Below are positions 1-5,159 of a DNA stretch of 10,696 nucleotides, piece by piece. The notes beneath the pieces were generated by a model. It made no database searches, was not told the origin of the DNA, and saw only the letters and a list, made by a program, of their open reading frames with translations. Position 1 is the stretch's first letter; each line of letters opens with the position of its first letter. The position numbers and the translations under genes were made by a program. This DNA comes from Methanobacteriota archaeon (GTDB taxonomy: Archaea; Hydrothermarchaeota; Hydrothermarchaeia; Hydrothermarchaeales; SZUA-236). The DNA is taken from the NCBI GenBank assembly GCA_003230355.1, contig QIDD01000016.1, forward strand, positions 1 to 10,696. The letters run 5' to 3'.

Positions 1-442
1 TGATCGATGTGTCGGCAATCGCGTTTTTAAAAAGCGACGAGTCAAGCTCAACCTCAGTGTCAAACTCGATTCCAGGAACCTTCAAACTCTCCTCAGCCGA
101 CTCAATCAACGGTATATTGAATCGTTTTTTAACCGCGCCCTCAGAGAGGATGACAAGCACGTTCTCGCCCTCTTTCAGCTTGATTACAAGCTCCTGCTCC
201 ACGCGCTTGAGAACATTTACAACGGTTTTGAGATCAACGGTCAGCTCCACCGGCTCCTCAAGTTTATACTCGTCAAAGGCCTCCTTTTTCATCTCGAAAT
301 CCACAAGCGCCACATGGGCCGGATCCATTGCCCGAATGGAAATCCCCTCAGGCTCAACTTTGAGTGTTACCTCATCCACAATGTTTACAATGGTCTCAAA
401 GACCTTGGTCATCTTTTCTATCTGCGTACTCTTAAGCTGCAA
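1..442 (-). CDS. pcn: DNA polymerase sliding clamp PCNA (N-terminal 147 residues, cut by window edge)
   Basis: PCNA forms a trimeric ring that tethers DNA polymerase, ligase and nucleases to DNA. Reading the complement, the protein matches the archaeal PCNA N-terminal domain: VDEVTLKVEPEGISIRAMDP (residues about 22-41), then AHVALVDFEM, the LKRV segment and the ENVLVILSEG hairpin. About 100 C-terminal residues, including the PIP-box docking pocket and C-terminal tail, lie outside the window. I chose the TTG at 442 because GAGGTGA sits 4-5 bases before it and because it restores the first beta strand (QLKSTQIEK). The next ATG, at 412, would remove that strand. The gene follows the OB-fold gene by six bases, and its ribosome binding site overlaps that gene's stop, so the two are probably co-transcribed and translationally coupled. 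Identification is secure; the start is likely. Confidence 0.95.
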   Translation of the reverse strand, partial: MQLKSTQIEKMTKVFETIVNIVDEVTLKVEPEGISIRAMDPAHVALVDFEMKKEAFDEYKLEEPVELTVDLKTVVNVLKRVEQELVIKLKEGENVLVILSEGAVKKRFNIPLIESAEESLKVPGIEFDTEVELDSSLFKNAIADTSI

Positions 443-448
443 AACTAA

Positions 449-778
449 TCACCTCAAACTCTCTGCTACATAGCGCGCCCGATTAAACAGGCCGAAATCA
501 AGCTTCGACATATCCTGCGCAACCTCGACATCGATCATGGTCTCATCACCGGGCACAACCTTTCCAATGATTCTCACAGACCCTCCTTCCTTAAGCATCC
601 CGAAGACCTCAGGGTCAATGAACTGGACAATCGCTCTGCCCGTTCCGTCATCAACCATTGCCATGTAGGTATCCCGATGAATATCCACGACAACGCCGTT
701 TATGCGCACCCGAAAATCCTCTGGGGATATGTCTTTTATCTGTCTTTCAACTGCAGGAAGCCTGCGCTTTCTCTCCAT
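449..778 (-). CDS. Small OB-fold nucleic-acid-binding protein, possibly RPA/Stn1-like
   Basis: This 109-residue protein reads as a single OB fold. The segment RVRINGVVVDIHRDTYMAMVDDGTGRAI (residues about 23-50) has the usual pattern of an opening strand, a turn, and a strand ending in DDGTG, as in tRNA_anti/RPA-type OB domains. It is followed by VQFIDPEVFGML and GGSVRIIGKVV, then a helical tail. The N-terminus is basic (MERKRR). I infer single-strand nucleic acid binding, perhaps as a small RPA-type or RPA-associated subunit, because it shares an operon with PCNA; no closer family is recognisable. A TATA-like box lies about 26 bases before the ATG with no Shine-Dalgarno, which suggests a leaderless message. 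It could instead be an RNA-binding OB protein. Confidence 0.85.
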   Translation of the reverse strand: MERKRRLPAVERQIKDISPEDFRVRINGVVVDIHRDTYMAMVDDGTGRAIVQFIDPEVFGMLKEGGSVRIIGKVVPGDETMIDVEVAQDMSKLDFGLFNRARYVAESLR

Positions 779-799
779 GGCAGGAAGTAGTCACTCAGA

Positions 800-810
800 G
801 ATATAAAGAT
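800..810 (-). promoter_or_regulatory. TATA box of the OB-fold/pcn operon
   Basis: On the complement the sequence ATCTTTATATC is centred about 26 bases before the ATG at 778. That spacing puts the predicted transcription start at or next to the start codon. No purine-rich ribosome binding site is present, so a leaderless transcript is inferred. Confidence 0.6.
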
Positions 811-857
811 TTTGCCTAAAAGCCGCCAAAAATAGAACAGCCCATTCTCTCACAAAG

Positions 858-867
858 TTTAATATAC
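858..867 (+). promoter_or_regulatory. TATA box of the rpl21e-rpo4-DUF655-ksgA operon
   Basis: TTTAATATAC, preceded by CACAAAG as a possible BRE, lies about 45 bases before the rpl21e ATG. It predicts a start of transcription near 888 and a leader of about 20 bases that carries the AAAGGTGA ribosome binding site at 893-900. It sits back-to-back with the promoter of the minus-strand OB-fold operon. Confidence 0.55.
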
Positions 868-907
868 TAAACATGAGAGTTTATCGCAAAAAAAGGTGAA
901 CAGAAAA

Positions 908-1201
908 ATGGTTGAAAGATCAAGAGGCTCACGGAGCAAGACAAGAAATAAAATGAAAAAGAGCGTGCGCGAGAGAAGCACTATCCCAATAACACGGGCT
1001 ATGCAGACATTTGCTGCAGGCGAGACAGTGCATGTTGTAATCGATTCTGCCTATCAGAAGGGAGCGCCCCATCCCAAGTGGCATGGAGTGACTGGAAAGA
1101 TAATCGAACCCAGAGGCAGGTCCTACCTGGTCAAGATCAGAGACCAGAAATCAGAGAAGACTATCATCGCAAACCCGATACACTTGAAAAAGTCAAATTA
1201 A
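908..1201 (+). CDS. rpl21e: Large-subunit ribosomal protein L21e
   Basis: A 97-residue ribosomal protein of the archaeal/eukaryotic 50S/60S subunit. The start VERSRGSRSKTRNKMKK, very basic, matches the family's conserved N-terminal tail. A compact SH3-like barrel follows, with GETVHVVID (residues about 38-46) and the hallmark KGAPHPKWHGVTGKI (51-65), then the RGRSYLVKIRDQ strand. The ATG at 908 is chosen over the in-frame GTG at 896 because the family begins at MV(E/K)(R/K)SRG and AAAGGTGA lies just upstream. It is the first gene of a conserved archaeal cluster and is followed after 14 bases by rpo4. Length is normal for archaea. Confidence 0.96.
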   Translation: MVERSRGSRSKTRNKMKKSVRERSTIPITRAMQTFAAGETVHVVIDSAYQKGAPHPKWHGVTGKIIEPRGRSYLVKIRDQKSEKTIIANPIHLKKSN

Positions 1202-1215
1202 GAGAGGGGAATTTT

Positions 1216-1551
1216 ATGATTGGTAGAAAGGCTATTTCAGAAAAACCGATAACTATGGGTGAGGTTGCCGATGTTGTTACTAAGATGGACCCTGAGGCCA
1301 TGATCTATGAGCAGAAGCTGGCTCTGGACCATCTACAAAAGTTTGCGAAGAAAAAGGGCAAGGACACAAAGAAGCTTGTGGAAGATGTGCTCGCCTTAAA
1401 CGAGAAGTTCAGGCCCCATCACGCGGTAAAGGTGGCTGACCTTCTACCTGTGGACGAGGGTGATGTTAAGGCTGTCTTTGCAAAGGAGAGATTCACACTT
1501 TCCAAGGAGGAGATAAAAGCCCTTCTTGAGGTTGTTGACAAGTACAGGTGA
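1216..1551 (+). CDS. rpoF: DNA-directed RNA polymerase subunit Rpo4 (F)
   Basis: Rpo4 pairs with Rpo7 (E) to form the stalk of archaeal RNA polymerase, which helps open-complex formation and binds the emerging RNA. The 111-residue protein shows the family pattern: an N-terminal strand (IGRKAISEKPITMGEVADVV), a helical middle (YEQKLALDHLQKFAKKKGKD), and the C-terminal HRDC-like part containing FRPHHAVKVADLLPVD (residues about 70-85) and LSKEEIKALLEVVDKYR. GAGGGGA sits five bases before the ATG at 1216. An open frame extends further upstream inside rpl21e but has no ribosome binding site and no family similarity there. Its stop is 10 bases before the DUF655 start, consistent with coupled translation. 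Confidence 0.95.
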   Translation: MIGRKAISEKPITMGEVADVVTKMDPEAMIYEQKLALDHLQKFAKKKGKDTKKLVEDVLALNEKFRPHHAVKVADLLPVDEGDVKAVFAKERFTLSKEEIKALLEVVDKYR

Positions 1552-1561
1552 AGCAGAAGAC

Positions 1562-2146
1562 ATGGGAATGGAAGAGTGGGCTGTGGTTTTGGATTATCTC
1601 CCCACCGGGCGTCCTGAGGATCGGACACCGGTTTATAAGAGGGAGCCTATAGCCATTGCTATCGGCGAATCCTATCTTTCACTTCTCGAGCTTACTCCGA
1701 AGAAAGGCGCTACACTTGCCTCGCAGGAGCGGGTGTATCTTGGAAAAGAGGGGCGGGAAAAGATTGATTTCATCAAGCGCAGAATCCCTTACAGCGATCT
1801 CACGCCGGCTGCGAAGGCTGAGCTGGACGCGGCGATTGCACAGATCGTTGATCGAAATGAGAAGAGATTCGTGGATTTCTTCAATAAATCCGGGCCCATA
1901 AGCGTTCGTTATCATCAGCTTGAGCTTCTCCCCGGCGTCGGTAACAAGATCATGTGGGAGGTTTTGGAGGAGCGCAAGAAAAAGCCCTTTGAAAGCTTTG
2001 AAGACATTTCAAACCGGATCAAAGCGCTGCCCCATCCAAAGGACCTTGTAATCCGCAGAATCGAGCTTGAACTCTCAGGCGAGAAGCAGGTGGGCAAGGG
2101 TAAATACAAGATTTTCACTCAGCCTGTTAAGGCAGGCGGCAGATAG
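1562..2146 (+). CDS. DUF655 family helix-hairpin-helix protein
   Basis: A 194-residue archaeal protein of the DUF655 family, whose function is not established. It starts with the family-typical EEWAVVLDYLPTGRP (residues 4-18) and has an OB-like N-terminal half. A charged helical section follows, then a helix-hairpin-helix motif around YHQLELLPGVGNKIMW (117-132) followed by FESFEDISNRIKALPHPK. The LPGVG hairpin is typical of sequence-independent DNA or RNA backbone binding, so nucleic-acid binding is likely. AGGTGA overlaps the rpo4 stop and sits 10 bases before the ATG at 1562; the ATG at 1568 is an alternative. Its position between rpo4 and ksgA is a conserved archaeal arrangement and suggests a role in transcription, translation or rRNA processing (inference). 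Confidence 0.92.
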   Translation: MGMEEWAVVLDYLPTGRPEDRTPVYKREPIAIAIGESYLSLLELTPKKGATLASQERVYLGKEGREKIDFIKRRIPYSDLTPAAKAELDAAIAQIVDRNEKRFVDFFNKSGPISVRYHQLELLPGVGNKIMWEVLEERKKKPFESFEDISNRIKALPHPKDLVIRRIELELSGEKQVGKGKYKIFTQPVKAGGR

Positions 2147-2162
2147 CCAGACCTTTTTATTT

Positions 2163-2963
2163 ATGGATCTCAATGAGACCAAGTCGCTTCTAAGGCGCCA
2201 CGGAATTTCGCCGAATAAGATCCAAGGCCAAAACTTCCTCGTCGACCCGGCTGTGGCTAAACGGGAGGTTGAGGCGGCTGAGCTAACAAATTCTGACGTG
2301 GTTTTAGAGGTTGGACCTGGGCTTGGCGCGCTTACAGAGCATATTCTCCATTCTGGCTGCAGGGTTGTTGCTGTTGAGCGTGATCCCTCTTTTATCAAGA
2401 TTCTTAAGGAGCGATTTCCAACGGATCGTCTTGAACTCGTCTGCGCTGATGTGATGAAGATTGATCTGCCAGGATTCGACGTGGTTGTATCCAACATTCC
2501 CTATGTGATTTCGTCGCCTCTCACATTCAAGCTACTTGAGCACGGCTTCGAGCGTGGTGTTCTCACATTTCAGCTGGAGTTTGCCCATCGCCTTGTTGCC
2601 GAGCCGGGTGAGTGGGAATATTCGCGCTTGTCCGTTGGTGCAGGATACTATGCTGATATTGAGATTCTTGAGGAGCTGCACCCGCGTCTTTTCTATCCTC
2701 CGCCACGTGTGCGTTCAGCGGTTGTAAAGATTGTGCCCCATCCGCCCAAGATTGATGTGGATAAAGAGGTATTTTTCAAGCTTGTGCGTGGTATGTTTAC
2801 TGTTAAGAAAAAGACTGTTAAAAACGGGGTTGTTATCGCGAAAAAGATTGAAGGAATCGATGTTGACCTCGCGGATATTCCGGTGGAGATTTTGGAAAAA
2901 AGGGTGTTTGAGCTTTGGCCGGAGGAGATTGCTCTTATCTCGAACAAAGCCCGGTTGATCTGA
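2163..2963 (+). CDS. ksgA: 16S rRNA dimethyladenosine transferase KsgA/Dim1
   Basis: This enzyme uses S-adenosylmethionine to dimethylate the two adjacent adenosines of the helix 45 loop near the 3' end of 16S rRNA, a late step in small-subunit assembly. In the 266-residue protein I see GQNFLVD (22-28), SAM motif I LEVGPGLGALT (48-58), acidic motif II AVERD (70-74) with motif III CADVM (94-98), and the catalytic NIPY motif (111-114) followed by ISSPLTFKLLE. The C-terminal part has the PPPRVRSAVVKI signature (180-191) and a helical RNA-recognition domain. The ATG at 2163 fits family starts but lacks a Shine-Dalgarno; DUF655 ends only 16 bases upstream, so reinitiation is plausible. It ends 21 bases from the convergent ferredoxin gene. 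Confidence 0.95.
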   Translation: MDLNETKSLLRRHGISPNKIQGQNFLVDPAVAKREVEAAELTNSDVVLEVGPGLGALTEHILHSGCRVVAVERDPSFIKILKERFPTDRLELVCADVMKIDLPGFDVVVSNIPYVISSPLTFKLLEHGFERGVLTFQLEFAHRLVAEPGEWEYSRLSVGAGYYADIEILEELHPRLFYPPPRVRSAVVKIVPHPPKIDVDKEVFFKLVRGMFTVKKKTVKNGVVIAKKIEGIDVDLADIPVEILEKRVFELWPEEIALISNKARLI

Positions 2964-2984
2964 AATATTCGATTTGCAAGTACT

Positions 2985-3200
2985 TCAGCAGCTGCTGTGC
3001 TCAATTGCTTCTTCAGGGCAGACTTCAACGCAGCTGCAGCATTCGGTGCACTCGTCAATGTTTGTGGCAACAGATTTTTCGTCCACAAGTATGTAGACCT
3101 CGGCTGGACAGATGTCCACACATTCGCCGTCGCCGACGCACTTGTCATAATCGATCTTTATCGTCCAATCATCACTTTTCCATTCTTTAATATTCGCCAT
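2985..3200 (-). CDS. Two-cluster ferredoxin with Asp in place of one cluster I cysteine
   Basis: A 71-residue low-potential electron carrier of the bacterial-type 2x[4Fe-4S] ferredoxin fold. The first motif is C21-x2-D24-x2-C27-x3-C31-P and the second is C51-x2-C54-x2-C57-x3-C61-P, counting from the ATG at 3200. In the first motif Asp replaces the second cysteine, the same substitution known from Pyrococcus furiosus ferredoxin, so cluster I is expected to be a [3Fe-4S] or Asp-ligated [4Fe-4S] cluster. C55 and the terminal C71 are extra cysteines. An N-terminal extension (about 16 residues, two tryptophans) precedes the fold. AAAGGTGAT before the ATG at 3200 decides the start over an in-frame TTG two codons upstream. 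The redox partner is unknown; neighbouring genes give no hint. Confidence 0.93.
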   Translation of the reverse strand: MANIKEWKSDDWTIKIDYDKCVGDGECVDICPAEVYILVDEKSVATNIDECTECCSCVEVCPEEAIEHSSC

Positions 3201-3247
3201 ATTCAATCACCTTTCAAATTATTTGTTGACACTGTTAAATCACTAAA

Positions 3248-3259
3248 AGATATATAAGG
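3248..3259 (-). promoter_or_regulatory. TATA box of the ferredoxin gene
   Basis: On the complement CCTTATATATCT follows the purine-rich GAGAAAG (possible BRE). It lies about 53 bases before the ATG, which predicts a leader of about 28 bases containing the AAAGGTGAT ribosome binding site. This is the clearest promoter in the window. Confidence 0.65.
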
Positions 3260-3301
3260 CTTTCTCGTGAAAAAATGTGTGGAGGGAACCCAGGATAAGA
3301 G

Positions 3302-3311
3302 TATTTAAAAT
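3302..3311 (+). promoter_or_regulatory. TATA-like box of the 291-residue accessory gene
   Basis: TATTTAAAAT is centred about 24 bases before the ATG at 3331 and no Shine-Dalgarno precedes that ATG. A leaderless transcript is inferred. The region is AT-rich, so a chance match is possible. Confidence 0.5.
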
Positions 3312-3330
3312 ATTTGGAAAATAAATATTC

Positions 3331-4206
3331 ATGAGAAAAAAATGGAAACATCTGAAACCTGATAGACCTTTGAACAGTATCATATTTTCCGATAGTGGGA
3401 AAGTTCGCCGTGCTAATGAAAGCCTTTCACTACCGCAAGATGAACTCGAATTAGTGATTGGAAAGAAGTTCGTTGAGGCAATGGGTCATTTTAAGGTGCG
3501 CAATTTGACTGGTGTGAAGTCAGGTTCAGGAAATGTCGATTTATTCTGTTATGATGAAAAAGGTTCGGTAATCAACATCCAAGTTGTGGAAGTAATTAAC
3601 CAGAAACTCAGACAGATTAATGAAATGCGTGATACTTATTCAGCTCATTTGAAACAGGAGTACTCTTCAGTACTAAACAAGTTTAGTGGATGTGTCATAA
3701 CATTGGTTGATGATGTTGACACACCTTACCTACCAAGAATAAATTCCATAGATGGAAAACTGTGTGCTGAGCAAATCGCAACGTGGTTATCGAATATCGG
3801 TGATAATATTCATACGTTGGAATGTAAGAAGGCCCATGTCAAGCGCACGAAAGTGGGTCGCAATGGACGTATCATATTAGCTAAGATTGAACGCTTTGTT
3901 CCTGCTGGTAAAAACATTCCAGTTTCATTTAGTTGGACGGGAGCAGGACCTGTTCCAAGAAACCTTCTTTCCAGAGCCATTAAGGAAAAGATTGAAAGAC
4001 GGTATCCCCCATTAGAAAACCCCTTCTGGCTATTAGCATACTCAACAGATACGTTGCTAAGTGAAGATGACCTAGATATCCATGAAGCGGCTATCCAACT
4101 TGATAAAAATGACCCTCCTTTCGATAATGTGTGGTACATCTTTCCGTATGCTAATAGGGAATTGGGACATATTGTGCATGTATGGCCTACTCCTTCAAAG
4201 TCATAA
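3331..4206 (+). CDS. Unrecognised 291-residue protein, weakly nuclease-like N-terminal half
   Basis: I do not recognise this family. The protein is soluble, without signal peptide or membrane segment. Residues about 37-90 show an order of elements resembling a PD-(D/E)xK restriction-endonuclease core: a helix with E49 (GKKFVEAMG), a GSGNVD70 strand, and a hydrophobic strand NIQVVEV (82-88). The expected E-x-K is absent (Q84-V-V86, or E87), so any such core would be degenerate or inactive. A second region from about 200 has GPVPRNLLSRAIKEKIERRY, PFWLLAYSTD (231-240) and FDNVWYIFPY (264-273), a pattern seen at the ends of some uncharacterised accessory proteins. The gene is richer in A and T than the flanking housekeeping genes and starts at an apparently leaderless ATG. 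Acquisition by transfer is inferred; function is unknown. Confidence 0.8.
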   Translation: MRKKWKHLKPDRPLNSIIFSDSGKVRRANESLSLPQDELELVIGKKFVEAMGHFKVRNLTGVKSGSGNVDLFCYDEKGSVINIQVVEVINQKLRQINEMRDTYSAHLKQEYSSVLNKFSGCVITLVDDVDTPYLPRINSIDGKLCAEQIATWLSNIGDNIHTLECKKAHVKRTKVGRNGRIILAKIERFVPAGKNIPVSFSWTGAGPVPRNLLSRAIKEKIERRYPPLENPFWLLAYSTDTLLSEDDLDIHEAAIQLDKNDPPFDNVWYIFPYANRELGHIVHVWPTPSKS

Positions 4207-4256
4207 AAACCTGATTCGGTGTTTTATAATCTAGCTTCTGAAGTGTTCATGGAAAG

Positions 4257-4264
4257 TTATAAAA
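4257..4264 (+). promoter_or_regulatory. TATA box upstream of the acylphosphatase-domain gene
   Basis: TTATAAAA, preceded by GGAAAG, predicts a transcription start near 4285-4288. That is two to five bases before an ATG at 4290 in another frame and about 16 bases before the earliest start considered for the acylphosphatase-domain gene. The second accessory gene therefore seems to have its own promoter. Confidence 0.5.
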
Positions 4265-4303
4265 GAGAGAAAGAGTTGCTTATGGGCATATGAAAGAGCT
4301 GAA

Positions 4304-4936
4304 TTGGCTCTCAACCTTCGGACGGTGGTTTTTATTAAAGCAAAATCAATTAGGGCGATGTTACTAGTAAAAGGTAATGTTCAACGGGTTGGTTATAGGG
4401 TTTTTGTAAGGCAAATAGCAGATAAAATGGGCATCAAAGGTAAAATTCGAAACCTTGAAGATGGCAATGTAGAAATATATTGTGAGGGTCAAAATATTGA
4501 ATCAGTATCAAAATTCATTAAAGCCATCAATGTACAATCAAAATCTCCTGAGAATATTTTTGAAAGAAATGTTGAAAAAATTGAAGAATATTGGGAAGAT
4601 GAAGAAGGGCACGAAGAGGAGAATGGATATATTAAATTAGACGAAGAGATGAGGCGGTTTAAAATTGATTATGGGGGTGAATCACCCGAATCAATCAACA
4701 ATGAAAGACTTGAGGTTGGTTCTTTAATGATGCTTAATCTTGGGCAAGAAATAGGAAATGGATTCTCAACAACGCATTCCGACTTTCAAGAGTTAGATAA
4801 TAAATATGATGTAGTTTCAACGGAACTTAAATCCATTAACAAAAACATTTCACAACTTGATAGCAATGTATCCAAGCTTGTTGACCATTTGGGAACAATT
4901 GTTGAAACGTTCGTAGAAAATAGGACGAAAAAATAA
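4304..4936 (+). CDS. Acylphosphatase-domain protein with C-terminal coiled coil
   Basis: Residues about 15-125 form an acylphosphatase (ferredoxin-like) domain: RAMLLVKGNVQRVGYR (17-32), KGKIRNLEDGNVEI (45-58) and a closing strand RRFKIDYG (117-124). Acylphosphatases hydrolyse acyl phosphates; the catalytic Arg (R32) and Asn (N50) are present. R28 replaces the glycine of the usual VQGV phosphate-binding loop, and an acidic insertion (about 94-116) precedes the last strand. The tail (about 158-206) is predicted coiled coil, LDNKYDVVSTELKSINKNI and onward, so the protein is about twice the usual 90-residue length and may oligomerise or bind a partner. The start is uncertain: TTG 4304, GTG 4325 and ATG 4358 are all in frame and none has a clear ribosome binding site. 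The gene is AT-rich, like the gene before it. Confidence 0.8.
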   Translation: MALNLRTVVFIKAKSIRAMLLVKGNVQRVGYRVFVRQIADKMGIKGKIRNLEDGNVEIYCEGQNIESVSKFIKAINVQSKSPENIFERNVEKIEEYWEDEEGHEEENGYIKLDEEMRRFKIDYGGESPESINNERLEVGSLMMLNLGQEIGNGFSTTHSDFQELDNKYDVVSTELKSINKNISQLDSNVSKLVDHLGTIVETFVENRTKK

Positions 4937-4938
4937 GA

Positions 4939-4943
4939 TTTTT
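4939..4943 (+). terminator. Possible T-tract terminator after the acylphosphatase-domain gene
   Basis: TTTTT begins two bases after the stop at 4936, in a 70-base gap between convergent genes. Short T-tracts can end archaeal transcripts without a hairpin. The evidence is weak. Confidence 0.25.
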
Positions 4944-5006
4944 ATCAATGGTTTCTCCCTATATTTGGAAATGTGCCGGTATACCTGGCTTCTGAAACAT
5001 CCCACT

Positions 5007-5159
5007 CTAAATTATCCCCTCATATCTCAGAAACAAAAACCCCAGCCCCGCGATGATTGTAAGATTCACGAGCACTATTCCGATGTTATAGGCGATGAAG
5101 ATTTTCACCCTTGTTTCCGGGTTTTTCATGGCACGTTCAAAGGCTCGGTCCAGGTTCAT
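5007..5159 (-). CDS. 50-residue single-helix membrane protein coupled to atpC
   Basis: I do not recognise this family. The 50-residue product has a basic N-terminus (MNLDRAFERAMKNPETRVK) followed by one hydrophobic segment, about residues 20-44 (FIAYNIGIVLVNLTIIAGLG and onward), then R45 and a short tail. By the positive-inside rule the N-terminus faces the cytoplasm. Its ATG overlaps the atpC stop as ATGA, which is strong evidence for translation coupled to atpC. It is the last gene of the visible atpI-K-C operon and ends at TAG 5007-5009. A role in assembling or stabilising the A-type ATPase membrane sector is inferred from position only. It replaces none of the known subunits by sequence. 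Confidence 0.75.
   Translation of the reverse strand: MNLDRAFERAMKNPETRVKIFIAYNIGIVLVNLTIIAGLGFLFLRYEGII

Larger units (their letters stand above)
3310..4971. repeat. 11-base direct repeat flanking the two AT-rich genes
   Basis: The sequence ATATTTGGAAA occurs at 3310-3320, just before the first accessory gene, and again in the same orientation at 4961-4971, 24 bases after the second gene's stop. The pair brackets exactly the block whose base composition differs from its surroundings. This could be a target-site duplication or a recombination site, but the repeat is short and AT-rich and no recombinase gene lies between the copies. Confidence 0.4.

Noticed and set aside
9..473. Serine/threonine-rich plus-strand open frame at the window start
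   Set aside because: The opposite strand encodes unmistakable PCNA. The serine richness is the usual antisense artefact.
2451..2457. GTGATGA resembling a C box of an archaeal C/D guide RNA
   Set aside because: It lies within the ksgA coding region and there is no matching D box at a suitable distance.
2693..3148. Minus-strand open frame spanning the ksgA end and the ferredoxin gene
   Set aside because: Both overlapped genes are well supported in other frames, and this frame has no motif.
4207..4303. Possible small RNA or riboswitch between the two accessory genes
   Set aside because: No stable hairpin, kink-turn or box C/D pair is visible; only promoter-like AT-rich elements are present.
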